Under the pieces are notes generated by a model. The model saw nothing but the letters and a program-made list of their open reading frames with translations. It made no database searches and was not told where the DNA came from. A stretch of DNA of 64,000 bases, from assembly GCF_000499845.2 (NCBI RefSeq), contig NC_023758.2:37156108-37220107 (forward strand). Reading direction: 5' to 3'. Positions 33,561-45,600 of the stretch are shown in pieces. The stretch is from Phaseolus vulgaris. Its lineage: Eukaryota > Streptophyta > Magnoliopsida > Fabales > Fabaceae. Both the position numbers and the translations under genes were made by a program. The first letter of the stretch is position 1. Each line of letters opens with the position of its first letter.

Positions 33561-34400
33561 ATCTTACTTGCTCCAATCATGTTTTTAGTTTTGCTTTATT
33601 AATTTGAAAATTATATCAAAGAAGATTAATATATGAATATATAGTTGATGGTGACAATATATGTATAGATGAGCATTTAGCTTAAATGTCTTCAAACTTC
33701 TATATAGTAAATGTGTTCAATCCTGTTTTTTTTTCCTTTAAAATCTCGTATAGTAACAGACGAATGTATCTCCTACTCCTAGCTTGCAACACAAGATTAT
33801 GGAGTTTCTACATAGATTTTGTCTGTACGAATAACACTGCTCTTTTGATTTTGCTGCATTTAATGTCTCAACGTACGTAATATATGGAAGTTTATAGTTT
33901 AAAAAAAGAACAGTGAAATGATTAATTTTGATTCTTTTTGTAATCACGGTGATGTTATAAAGTATTCATGGAAACTCTTTCGGGGAAAATATTGATTGAT
34001 TTCCAATCACATTTTTTTCACAAGATTGAAGCATAAAATTTGCCAAAATCATTGCATTAAGACCACTTACGTATAATCCTGAATATAGAGATGATTAGAA
34101 CTATTGTATTTATAAATAAGTAAAACTAAATCTTATTTTTTATGTTTATATTAGACATATTAATGGGTGTTGTATTCTCTTCGTTTTTAAGTGTCATTTG
34201 AAGTTTCCACTACTATTAAAAGGTAAGAGAATGTAGACTAAGTTATAAGTTCCATACAATAAGGACTCCTTTGGAGGTTGGATGCAATAAATTGTTGTGC
34301 ACTAACATGATATTATTATATTTTATGTTGTATTGTTTATCATATTATGTTAGGGTAGTATTTTCTTGTTTTTAAGGGGAAAACTAGACGGTGGATTTAT
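33561..34400. other. Distal upstream DNA of VTL copy 3; no gene
   Basis: Around 33655-33770 it aligns with 21425-21950 minus the LINE A insertion. The rest is AT-rich and unrecognised. Confidence 0.4.
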
Positions 34401-36840
34401 GTAAAGTTAAGGCTAAAAGGGGTGACAAATTAAGGATATTGATACTTTTATACATAATGACAACTTTAATTACTCACAGGAGGCATACTTTCATGTATGG
34501 CTATACAAGACACTCCTAACTTAACCCAGAGAAAGTCACCTGACATACTAAGTAAATATCTCATAAGATCATCCTAATACAAACCATCGGGTCTATGCAC
34601 CAATCAGAAAAGGAAAAAAACGCAAACTGTGACTTGGATGAAACTCAAGACCAAGTCTTTAATTGGACCAACGCAAAAGCCTCCACTACATCTATTACTC
34701 CCCATTTAAAGATAACCCTATTTTTGTGCCTCCAAACCTTATTAACTACTGCGATCCAAATCCCTCCCCAAACCTCATACATCGAAATCGGCGCATTGTT
34801 CATCCTAAACTGGGAAAAGTTTAACAATGGGACATTATGAAACACACCCTGCACACCCAGCCATACACAACAATGGTTCCACAATAACCAAGCAAATCTG
34901 CACTCGAAGAACAGATGGGTACTAGTCTCCTCCTCCACCCCGCACAGGCTGCAAGTAGAACTTGTAACCGTAATCCCGCGCCTAACCAGGTTAGCCTTAG
35001 TGGCCAACTTGTTTTCCAACACCCACCAAGTCGTAACTAGTGCAGTAGGTACAACTTTACTCACCCAAAACTTTTTAAACACTGTCTTTTTCTCTCCATC
35101 TCTGTTCCCCCTTAAACAAAGGTAAGCCGATTTAACCGTATACCCAAGCTTTTCCCCTTCCTTCCACTCCCACCTATCCTCCTTATCCAAGTCAAAACTC
35201 GCACCTTGGATTACCTGAGAAAATAGAACTACTATTTGCTTCTTCCATTCAAACAGATTCCTTCTCCAGAAAGCTACCACCGCAGAATCTTTTGACAAAC
35301 TAAGGGAAAACAACCTCGGGAAGACATTCTTCAAAGCCCCACTCCCCACCCAATTATCTTCCCAAAACAAAACTTTCTTTCCATATCCCACCTTCCAATT
35401 AATGGAATCTTCAAAATTTTGACCCCAACCCTCCGAATTCCATACTTTCCTCAAATCTTTTCACCATATAGATTCCTTATTGTCATTCCCTTCCTCTTTC
35501 AGGCTTCTCCAACCCCTGTACTTGGAAACAATAATCTCCTTCCATAGACCATCCTTGTCCGACCCCAAGCGCCATATCCATTTACCGAGTAGCACCAAAT
35601 TAAAAGTCCTTAAATCGATAATCCCGAGATCCCCGTCCTCAAGAACTTCGCACAGCTTTTTCCAGGAGGCCCAGGCTACCTTTCTTCCCTCAGAACCCCA
35701 CCCCAATAGGAAATTCCTTTGGATTTTCACAAGCTCGTTTGTCACCGCCTCTGACATTTTGAATAAAGATAAATAAAACAATGGAATAGATGACAAAATT
35801 GACTTTATCAAGCAAATCCTCCCTGCTAGAGACAAAAATCTACCTTTCTACCAACTTAAATTTTTCTTCATTCTACCAACCACTCCATCCCAAAACGCCC
35901 TCTTCTTATGGCACCCTCCTACCGACAACCCCAAATATACAAAAGGAATCACCATCACTTCACAATTGAGAATCGTCGCGAAGCGCTAGATCATTATCTG
36001 CTCCACCCCCAAGCCACCTAACTTGCTCTTCATGAAGTTCACCTTGAGCCCGGAAGAGAGTTCAAAGCAATACAAAGCCACCTTTATATTGAAAACACTT
36101 TTAACATTTGTTTCGCAGAAGAATAGAGTATCATCAGCTACTGCAACATGTTTACCTTCACTTTCTCCCTGCCAATCTCCAAACTATCGATCAGGTTCTT
36201 CTCAATTGCGATCCTAGACACTCCCGCCAGACCTTCCGCCACTATGAGAAAACAAGAACGAAGCTAGTGGGTCGCCTTATCGAAGACTTCTCTTTGGTAA
36301 AAACTCCTTAGTTGGACTACCGTTCACAAGAACTGACACAGAAGAAGACTCCAAACAACCTTTAATCTAGTGGGTCGCCTTGTCGAATACCTCTCTTTGG
36401 TAAAAACTCCTTAGTCAGACTACCGTTCACAAGAATTGACACAGAAGAAGACTCCAAACATCATTGAATCTAAGGAATCCATATGCCGCAAAATTCGACC
36501 CTTTCTAACATATAATAAATAAACTCCCATCTTACAGAATCATATGTCTTCTTAAAATCAACTTTGAAGAAAACACCCTTTTTCTTCCTTCTTTTCATCT
36601 CATCCAAAACTTTATTAGCAACTAACACACTATCCAGTAAACTCCTCCCTCGAAAAAAAAAAGACTGCTTAACATCAATCACTTTGCTAATCACTTTTTT
36701 TCCTACGCAAAATAACGCAAGCAATTGAAATACACAAAATAACTCCTTCGAAATAATTTTGTATTAAGCGGTTGAGGTTCTTGAGGTAAGTTAAAGATCC
36801 CAGCAGAAAGAAAAACAATTGGTTTGATTTTGCATTACAT
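34400..36840 (-). mobile_element. LINE E: 5'-truncated L1-type LINE
   Basis: On the minus strand it starts within reverse transcriptase. 'VISKVIDVKQSFFFRGRSLLDSVLVANKVLDEMKRR' and 'FFKVDFKKTYDSVRWEF' (36700-36520) come first. After a damaged stretch, 'VADDTLFFCE' replaces YADD near 36130. 'RICLIKSILSSIPLFYLSLFK' (35820-35760) follows, then a long open piece (35454-34645) with 'FWEDNWVGSG', 'STCSLCGVEEETSTHLFFEC' and 'VWRHKNRVIFK'. The tail continues to about 34400. The family is the same as LINEs B and F. It is not functional. Confidence 0.85.
36264..36470. repeat. 103-bp tandem duplication inside LINE E
   Basis: Two copies start at 36264 and 36367 ('ctagtgggtcgcctt(a/g)tcgaa ... gactccaaaca') and differ at roughly ten positions. 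They replace part of the reverse transcriptase coding sequence. Confidence 0.9.
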
Positions 36841-36887
36841 AGACTCGGATTTGGCATGAGATTTTGGAGAAAGAGTATATATTTTAT

Positions 36888-37815
36888 TTGTTAGAGTGTG
36901 CACCTCGGGATAGTGGCCATTAAAGTAAAGTGTGTAATTAATAAAATGGAGTGAAGAGTGTGTAATCCGCACGAAAGCTACATGCTACGCACTTTCTTGA
37001 AGGAAAAACACCCAAAACTAAGCTGTTACGTTTATCTTTCTGCAATTTAAAAAACATTTTCCTGAAACTGACTTCACTCATATTTAGCTTTCTTTTATTA
37101 TTTTTTTCTAATTTTTCCTTACATATTGGAATAAGATCCATTTGAATGTGGAGTTATCTGGTTTTTTAGTGCTCACTACATACTTTCTGGAATACTATCT
37201 CCTTGCATTTCTTTTGTTTAAGGCGAGATCATTAATATTTTTCTCTTTTTCTCTTCAATTGTTACAAAGGATACATTAGATAAGAGGAGGCTTTCTTAGT
37301 TTTTCACCTTGACCAGAGAATGTGTTGCTGATTCCTTAAGTGGTTTGAGCAAAATACAAAATACAAAATAATGTTAATAAATATGTGAATTCAAACCAGT
37401 CTATATAAACCTTTCTTCTGTATATTTTGCAAAACACTCTGTATGAAATACATGAGCATAATGATCATTAATAACCCCATTACATGGCATGCATGATATT
37501 GGGAGAGTAATTAGTTTGAAGTTGGAGAGAAAGGTGCATCCGCACGAACCCACTAGGGGAAAATTAACAATAATAAAGCATAATGCTTGTCTCCATTTAA
37601 GATTTTATTTTTCTAGATTTGGACGAACTGGGGTGAGATAACACTAGTTTTAAATATTTATTTCTTCATATTCTAAGTGGCATGAGCTTTCTTGTGGAAT
37701 ACACACACCCTTGAATTGATTAATCATAAATACTATCCTCGAATCCATAAAGTTGTGTTTTATTATTATTTTTTTAATCAATAGAGGGGTTGCCACTACC
37801 ATTGCTCTCTTTTTT
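36888..37815. repeat. Segmental duplication, far-upstream copy 2
   Basis: Counterpart of 28580-29940; see that entry for shared phrases. It contains no LINE 3' fragment equivalent to LINE C. A short piece at about 37295-37355 reads 'LTREC.VADSLSGLS', like the end of an RNase H domain, and may be a separate transposon fragment. Confidence 0.75.
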
Positions 37816-38335
37816 TTTATCGGCACTACCCTAGCTTATATTATATGTGCAATGGAACATTCCCTTGTTTTAGATAACCTCGCCACAAAATCTATGTCTA
37901 TTCTCCAATATTATCATCCACAACTTTGAGTACGCATGCATGTTAAGCAAGGATTTTTTTTATAGGTTATTTAGTATTTTATATCAATTATAGCATTGAA
38001 ATGTTTTTAGACAATATGTATATATAGTTGGTCGTTGGTTGTGTGCATGGGTACATGCATGGTTCACTACTCTATGTGCATGCTTCTGTGCTATATAAGT
38101 TTGTGTTTCTTTGTTATGATAACATGACAATCAAGTAAAAAAAATGGTTTCCAAGTTTAGACTAAAAGGAAAAAAAACCTAATAAATTTCAAAAAATCTT
38201 TGGTCAAAATATCTATTAGAAGATTTAGCATGTATAAATCGTTATTAATTTAATACTCATAATGAAATAATAAAAGTCGTTTCAGTATAATGATCCGTGT
38301 GTGAAAAAATTTTAATCTAATTTTATCTTCTATTT
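37816..38335. other. AT-rich DNA, no gene
   Basis: Nothing recognised. Confidence 0.4.
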
Positions 38336-38372
38336 AGCATATCTATATATATATATATATATATGCTAAATA
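38336..38372. repeat. AT-repeat palindrome
   Basis: 'tagcatatc' + (TA)n + 'atatgcta' forms a near-perfect inverted repeat around an AT dinucleotide run. Confidence 0.7.
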
Positions 38373-38479
38373 AATACACAGTATTTTAGTAGGGCATTGA
38401 TTTTAATTCAATGATGTATATAGATTTATTTTTTTTTCTTTTTCTTCTTCTCTCTTTAACAAGTTCTTGCAACGATTCG

Positions 38480-38998
38480 GGTCTCATTCTTTCAAAGTTT
38501 CTTGATGGCACAAATGTTCCTCCACACTTTCTTTCCTCAGATGATGCATTTGTCATTCTTGTTAATGTTGGATACACTCAGTATAACCAATAGGATCAAC
38601 TTATTATTGTCTGGTTGGTTGCTTCTATGACTATGTACATTTTAACAAAAATGGGTGGTCTTGATACATATGTGTAGATTTGGAATTCTCCCTCTACCTA
38701 TTTTCTACCTACTTTGCATTGCACAAACGAATTCAAGAATCCCAAGAAAGACCACACTTTTTCTACCTATCTTCTTAATATAAAGAAAGTTGTGGACACT
38801 CTTTTAGTTGTTGGAGCACCTATTTTTACAAACGAACATATTGAAGTTATTATTGATGGTCTACCTTATGGATATGATCATTTTGTCACCTTTCTTACGT
38901 CTCAATTATACTCATATACATTGATGAAATATAAGTGTTTTTTCTCTCAAGAAAAACGTTTTGAGAAGCATCGGCTAGTTGATCAACATGAACTTTAG
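38480..38998 (+). pseudogene. Copia retrotransposon gag fragment
   Basis: Reading with one stop (TAG at about 38591), it gives 'FLDGTNVPPHFLSSDDAF', 'DQLIIVWLVASM', 'FSTYLLNIKKVVDTLLVVGAPIF' and 'VIIDGLPYGYDHFVTFLTSQL'. This is the order of blocks in the UBN2 gag domain of Ty1-copia elements. It is the same lineage as 5500-6378. It stops at 38998 without a zinc knuckle or pol. Confidence 0.75.
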
Positions 38999-39710
38999 GC
39001 TAACATCAAGATTTCAGCCTTTCATGGTTCTTGGCCTCCTTCACGAAAATTTTCAGAATCCAACCTCTACTCCTTCATGTTCTAATAACAAACAACTTTG
39101 TTAAATATATAATAAACCTAATCACACAACTATTCAATATTGGCACAGGTATGATCAATCCACTTCTACATTCTTCAAAAAAGAATACACCAAAGTCATG
39201 CAAAACCTAAATGAATTCACATTTTACCTTTAAAAAAACTACACTGAAGTCGTGCAGCACCTACACGACTTCACGGTAAATCCAAAAAAATATATAAACG
39301 AAACTTGATTAAGCTAATTAAAATTTTAAAATTGTGGGCGTCACATGAATTTTTCAGTAACACTGAAATGGCATTATCGAAACAAAATGAAGTCATGTCA
39401 ACCAAAAACAACTTCCTCGTCTTAATAAGTTTTTAAAAGTTGTCCATTTTGATAAAATTAAAAGAAAAATTCCACCTTACAAAATTCCTTGCTCATTGAT
39501 TATATAAACATATACTATACATAGTGATCAAAATAAAATGAATCATACAAACATCCAAACTGGTCCATGAAAAAAGTTTATTCATTGTTAATTAAAAGCT
39601 TGGGGAATTATTGAAACAGGTGGCCACCCTTCATAGTGCTCTCCAGACCATCACCACTGAGGTCCATTATCATCAAGCTTACCTAATTGTAATCTTACTT
39701 CTATGTTCTA
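38999..39710. other. Intergenic DNA upstream of VTL gene 4
   Basis: No gene. Two similar phrases, 'acaccaaagtcatgcaaaacctaaatgaattcac' and 'acactgaagtcgtgcagcacctacacgacttcac' (39190 and 39241), form a diverged direct repeat of about 50 bases. Confidence 0.5.
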
Positions 39711-39714
39711 AGTC

Positions 39715-39727
39715 TATATATATAATA
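39715..39727 (+). promoter_or_regulatory. TATA box of VTL gene 4
   Basis: TATATATATAATA lies about 90 bases upstream of the ATG at 39811, and a purine-rich leader follows. Confidence 0.5.
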
Positions 39728-39810
39728 ACTTCCATGAGGAGAGTGTGCCCTCCACAAGCAATCTTTTTCTCATTTTCCCTTTATCCTTGTACCTTAAAAT
39801 TTTGTGCATT

Positions 39811-40440
39811 ATGGATTCTCTTGGCACTACTAGCAATGAAATGCCAATTAACCATGTTGAGATTCTCGCACACTCTAATGATATAGAAGCAAATCCTAAC
39901 CAAGACATGGAAGAATACAATATCCAGTACTCTGAAAGGGCACAGTGTCTTGGGGCAGCTGTGTTTGGAGCCAAAACTGGGTTGTTCATAACCACCTTAC
40001 TGATGATGGCCATTGAAGCTTTGAATGAAAACATCATAGCCATGCTTCTTGCTGGTTTCTTAGGACTAGTTGCTGGGGCTTGCAGCATGCCAATTGAAGA
40101 GTTTGTATCGGCTGACACAAAAGTAGCTCAAATGGAAGTCCACGATAACAAACACTACAAAGTGGTTGAAGATGATAAACTTCTTAACCCTTTTCAAGCT
40201 TCCTTAGCATCAGCAATTGGATTTTCTATTGGTGGAATGGTGCCAGTGCTAGCAGATGTTTTCATAAAGGACTATAAGCTGCTAGTTATTTCTGTGGCTA
40301 TCTTGGCATTGTTGGTATTTGGAAGGATAGGATCAGAACTTACTAAAAGTAAAAGACTAGTGAGAAGGATTGGTGATGATGGTGATGGAGGTTGGATAAC
40401 TATGGCTACTGTTTTTGGCTTTAACGAGTTAATTAGGTAG
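39811..40440 (+). CDS. Divergent vacuolar iron transporter-like protein, copy 4
   Basis: An intact 209-residue frame clearly homologous to VTL copies 1-3. The N-terminus MDSLGTTSNEMPINHVEILAH parallels MANLGARxNGISSNQVEIPIH, so the start is ATG at 39811; the frame is open upstream only to a GTG. Family positions are changed: GANDGLVSVAS is GAKTGLFITTL (the helix-1 Asp is Thr56), AIGEF is PIEEF (94-98), VYTQYD is ADTK, and the C-terminal TFGLTKL is VFGFNEL. CSM (91-93), NPFQASLASA and LALLVFG are kept. The loop after helix 2 is shorter. Loss of the Asp that in VIT1 structures lies on the ion path suggests it no longer transports iron in the usual way. It could be an early pseudogene, a subunit-like partner or a protein with a new substrate. 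It lies on the opposite strand to its paralogs. Confidence 0.75.
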   Translation: MDSLGTTSNEMPINHVEILAHSNDIEANPNQDMEEYNIQYSERAQCLGAAVFGAKTGLFITTLLMMAIEALNENIIAMLLAGFLGLVAGACSMPIEEFVSADTKVAQMEVHDNKHYKVVEDDKLLNPFQASLASAIGFSIGGMVPVLADVFIKDYKLLVISVAILALLVFGRIGSELTKSKRLVRRIGDDGDGGWITMATVFGFNELIR

Positions 40441-41395
40441 TAGTAGACTTTTAATGTGACTACCATATACGCACAAATAACTTCAGTTGTTTTCTTAAAC
40501 TTTGAATCGTATAGATTGTGCAGGTGCTGTCTGTAATGAGAACATGTCAGATTCAGAGTTAAATTTCTTTTTTTTTTACCTCACAACCCACTTTTTTTTC
40601 TTTATCTTTTTAGAGTTTCATTCAAGAAAATGTTAGTTTTACAACCATTTCACAACCATATAGTGAAGATACTGTTTACAATTAATGTGGCACATGTAAT
40701 GTAATTTCAATTTAAGAAAAATATTTGTTCTATCTAATTATAATCTGATTTCATTAATAAGCATATCATATCTCTATGTGAATAAAGCACTGAACTACTT
40801 GTATACTATAAATGATGCCCATTTGCTGAATAATTCGCATGCACACACATAAGTACACCTCGTTTTGCACTAACATGCAAAATCCATGTTTAATAATATA
40901 ATGAAGAATCTTTTTTATGCATGCCATTAAGAATTAAACAACTATTAAGCTATTCAGCATATAATGGTCACATGATAAATCTTTTGTTGCAGTGATACGT
41001 GATCATAAGATTCTGTTCTGCTTCATATAATAAGTAATATTGCCAAAATGATTCTTGAAAACTGATACTCATTATTAGCAAACAGCTTATGTCCGTGCAC
41101 TGTTTTCATTTGCATGGATTTACTCTGGATAATAGTTTAAGATAATTTACTAAAAGATTAGATATATTTTTGGTTTTGTAAAAAAATCTTGTTTGTTTTT
41201 ATGGTATATATAAAACTGAAAATAATTGTTATACATTCATTTTGTTGATGAAGTTGTTAGAGAATATCAACTAAAATAAAAATCTTTTATAGTTTATAAG
41301 TTGATACAAACTTCGGTTTATAAGTTGATTTTATAAAGTTGAGTTATATTACTCTTTAATATAGTATTAGAGTCATTTATCATTTAAAATTTATC
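40441..41395. other. 3' flank of VTL gene 4, AT-rich
   Basis: The first few hundred bases probably contain the 3' UTR. No other gene seen. Confidence 0.4.
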
Positions 41396-41397
41396 AT

Positions 41398-41560
41398 AAT
41401 AAGAATTTGTTCGACTGATAATATTTTATTAATAATAGAAATCGCATTACATACTAATAATTTTTTAGTCTCTAAATTAGTATCTAATTTAGTTAATACA
41501 GTGACTAATTATTTTTTATCTCTAAATTTAATTATTATTTAATGATTTTCTTGTATTTCA
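41398..41560. mobile_element. CACTA-type miniature element, right-half fragment
   Basis: 'ttattaataatagaaatc ... ttagtctctaaattagtatctaatttagttaata ... tttaatgattttcttgta' matches the right half of the element at 11705-12134 more closely than copy A does. The left end is missing. Confidence 0.55.
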
Positions 41561-42239
41561 TGTAACATAAAACTCTATATGTTTCTTACTTTACCTTTTT
41601 GATTCACACATATTATAAATATGTAAAATATTTATTACTTCTTTATAATTAATTTTTATTGAAAAACTGGTCAATTATTTAGTAAAATTATTTATTTTAT
41701 ACTAAAATGAAAATTTAACTTAAAATCCTATATTTAATTTTACTCAAACTGTCATATAAACGAAACAAAGCTCTCAAACTAACATATCAAATGCGACAAA
41801 GCTCCTTTTTCATATTGGAACATTCACACAAATATAGAAAGATTAATGAGGTTAATCATCTTTATTAGATGTCTTTTTGTGGAAGATGTATGATATAAGC
41901 TATATGAGTTAAACCTTAGTTGAAGATTTAAACCAAGTCTTTCCTTATATGTATTTTTATATAAAAGGGTTGAAATATTTCAAATATTCTTAAAATTTAT
42001 ATGAATAAAAAAATAGATCAAGCTTTATGTGTATTTATGTTTAACCAAACATATGATTCTAATAAAAATGAATTATAACTCATTCTTTATTTCAACATGT
42101 TTAACCTAGGATAGAAATAGTTTCAATGCTACATCCTAAAATCCACACTCCTTAAAGTGGGACGTCATATCACAGATCAACTTGCTCACCTTGTTTTCAG
42201 GTAAAATTGAGCTTTTTTTTCCCTCAAAATTCATTATAG

Positions 42240-42290
<51 letters not shown>

Positions 42291-43385
42291 ACTCTAGTAT
42301 AAAAAATAAAAAGGAGGGAAAAAATAGAGGTTCACTTTGTGAAAACTAAATTACATTATATCTATCTCTATATATACAAAACAACACACTAATACTAAAA
42401 AAAAAAAAATTGTTCTGACTTGTTCTGACCTAAAATCCGTTGAAATAATATCATTAGAGTCAATTATCATATTTGATGTATTGTCTGCTTTGAAACTCAG
42501 AGAGTGAGAGGAAGATGCATTTCAATTGTCATTGATCTCGACAACTAGATGACATGAGGCTATTAGACATACTGGAATAAGCCCCTAGTCAAAGGGAATG
42601 AGGATATCCGAAGTATTGTTCCCTTTGGAGCTTAAAACTCTATCACAGTTTTATCCTTAAAAGATGACTCAAAATATTAAAAGAAAAAAATATTTAAATT
42701 AGTCTTAAACTCGACCCTTAAATTATGTGAGATTATTCAATGTACGAGAAAGTCCTTCAAATTCATTATAGATTTAAATGGTGAATTAATTATCTTATGC
42801 TGACTTTATATTATCTTATATTTATGTGTTGACTAGATATACAAGTTATATGTTCTTCTAGAACGTCATCTATTAATAAAGTATATTATATGGTTGAATT
42901 GTTTAATTTATAATGATTAGATAATTCATAAACAAATCAATCTTCAAGAATTTCTACATACTAAATTATATATGTTAAGACACATAATCACAATTGAACT
43001 AGCACAACACAACACGTTTAAATTTTCTATATAAAATGTCAAATAATTTCAATAACAACTATAAATGTTGCATATAAAAAAAATTAATATAAAACCAATT
43101 TTGAGCACTGAGAACAAATATTATAAAAGGAAATAAAGAATAATATGTTACAAATTTTTTACATTTTGATACAACTCACTCCTAAATAGGAAACACAACA
43201 TTTTATAAGAAACAAGCACAACGAATAAAATAAATCAAGTAATTATGCACAAAGTATTTTTGAAGATTATATCATCATAATTAAGAAGAAATATGTCAAG
43301 CAAAGATTGCTAAGTAATTGTTTTATATGAATACATTATAAATTTTAAAATCTTCTTACCAAAAGATATCAAACTTATCAAGCCT
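41561..43385. other. AT-rich DNA, no gene
   Basis: Apart from the dinucleotide repeat at 42242-42288, nothing is recognisable. Confidence 0.4.
42242..42288. repeat. (TA)n microsatellite
   Basis: A 47-base uninterrupted TA dinucleotide run. Confidence 0.95.
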
Positions 43386-43389
43386 TGCA

Positions 43390-44290
43390 TACATTTAATT
43401 TATATTGTCTTTTTGTATTGTGTTTATAGTAGGAGTATGATATCTTTTATGTTGTATTATATTGTATTCATATTGTGAAGCTTAAACTGTTTTATTCTCT
43501 CTATCAGAATAACCTTCCTTAAACACCTTTTATAGGTCTATAGCTTGAAGTGAAAAGCAAGTATATACTTGGGTTCTTAATCTTAGAGGAGATTGAAAAA
43601 GGTAATTATACAAATGATTTATGTACTCACTAAAATCAGGAATGATTTTCGTAATCGTTGAAACTAGGAATGGTTTGTGTATTTGTTTATAATCAATTTT
43701 CTCATAGTAGAATAAGATTTCTTGAAGTATAATTGAATGTAACTCATGAGTTAAGGTTGAACTATAAAATTTATGAGATGATTTTCTTTACTAGACATTA
43801 TTTTAAAGACGATCTAGTCTTTAGCACGAGAAAGTCTCAAAGTTCTATCCAGACCTCTTCTAGAGTCTTTCTATGACATCAATTGATATTAGAGTGACCT
43901 TTAAGGTTAATTTTTGATAGAACGAGAGACACGGTTCAAGAAAGACTTATAGTTGAAGGGTACACTATTAACCGATCCATATGTTTGAAGGTGTCAAATA
44001 TAACTATTGAAAATAAATAATGATTGCTCTCTGTGAATCTTGTCATATGGATAATGTTGGATGTTGTGAAAAATGAAAACTATATCCCATTAGATACTAA
44101 GCAACAACCTTTTACATAGAAACATTTAGATTGAGGAATAAAGATATTACATGAATATGAAAGCCAAAAATGCTCTCATGTGTATTATCTCTAAAAAAGA
44201 ATGAGAGTTAAGTTATTTAAATGTGTCATTCATATACTTCATATATAAAGGAATTGAATGTATGAATTGAAAGAGAAATATGTTGATTGA
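43390..44290 (+). mobile_element. Decayed Copia element: LTR end, primer site, gag start
   Basis: 43390-43878 has LTR-like phrases ('ctcatagtagaataag'). It is followed by 'caattgatattagagtg' (43879-43895), a mutated form of the tRNA-Met primer-binding site 'caattggtatcagagc'. After it, damaged frames read 'EGYTINRSICLKVSN' and 'WIMLDVVKNENYIPLD', matching the gag start 'EGxSxNRPPLFxGxN ... xWDVVExGPYxP' of Ty1-copia elements. Nothing of pol is seen. It is old and truncated. Confidence 0.55.
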
Positions 44291-45600
44291 TAATTTTGAT
44301 TTTATCATACAATCATTGAATTCTAAGAATTAGATTCCAATAGAATTAAATACAACCTGAAGGTATTGTGATTTTGTTTGAAAATATTATTATGTAAGAA
44401 ATTAATTTTTTTAAAAAATATTTCAAAACACTCCAAAATAGTCAAACTCGTACAATGTCACAATTTCATTGTAGTGAACAGTTACAAAACTCATACACCT
44501 TATCATGACTTCAAAGCATTCCAAAAAAGCCAAACTCATGTTTTTTTTTTTTTTATCAGCAGCCAAACTCATGTAATTAGGTACAACTTAATTCAACATA
44601 AAAAAGTCAAAGTTGTTCTCCTTAATACAATTTCAATGAAATTCAAAAGAATGAGCGGAGTTTTTCCATGTGGTCTTTTATGCATGCACAAGTGATGATG
44701 AGTATAATTTTATTCAAACTTAACTTTAATTATAAATTATTGATCTGTAATTAAAAATAAATTTAGTATTTTATTTGAGATTCATCTATTTTTTTATTTT
44801 ATATTTTTAGTCAGAGTAAACCGTTTAGTGGTTACGTGTAATAGACAACTTAATAGAATTGAAAATATCATGCAAATGAATCGAATAACGCAAAAATCCA
44901 AATAATTTTTACAAATCAAATAAAAGACGAAATCTAAGTTAAATAATTAGATAATACAATCTACAATATTTCAAAAATAAAAATAAAATTAAAAGCAAAT
45001 CATTCACAAATATATAAAAACAAAGTTCATTATTAAATAAAAAAACAAAATTAAAAACCGTGAACAAGATCTAAACCAAAAAAAAAAAAAAAAATTCAAA
45101 AATACTTAGTAGAACATGTATAATGATAACAACTTCAAAGAGAAACCATCAAGTTTCATGACAACGATGAATTTTTATTTTTTTTTCTTTATAATCATTT
45201 CACTTTACCTTTGAATATAGGACCATACTCCTCTGGATTTATACTATGCATTAATATTTTCGTGCGTCAATATATAATCAAAAGCATCATAAGTTTTAAA
45301 CCCTCTATATATAATCAATTGATTTTAATACTCAGTGATTTTTTCCTTTTCAATTAGATACTTTAATTTAAATTCTTACATTAAAAAAAATTAACTCCAT
45401 ATATTTTATACCATACACATCATATGCCAAAACCAACTTAACAGACACATGAAATAAAACTAACAAAAATTAAACCAAAATAATTAATTTAAATGATAAA
45501 CAATTTTGAAATATATTATTCGGTAATCAATAAAAAAAATTGTCATAAAAAACTTATTTAAGCCGAGATTAAAAGCGTGTAAAGAAACCAATTAATCATA
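44291..45600. other. AT-rich DNA, no gene
   Basis: No supported gene. A short direct repeat 'gccaaactcatgt' (44530 and 44560) flanks a T-run. Confidence 0.4.

Noticed and set aside
39745..39810. 22-codon extension of VTL gene 4
   Set aside because: It begins with GTG and has no counterpart in the paralogs. MDSLG at 39811 aligns with their MANLG.
42242..42288. TA dinucleotide run as a possible origin or CRISPR-like array
   Set aside because: A simple microsatellite common in plant DNA; no spacers or associated genes.
44378..44695. 105-codon open frame
   Set aside because: Low-complexity sequence beside a decayed Copia gag, with no similarity or splice context.
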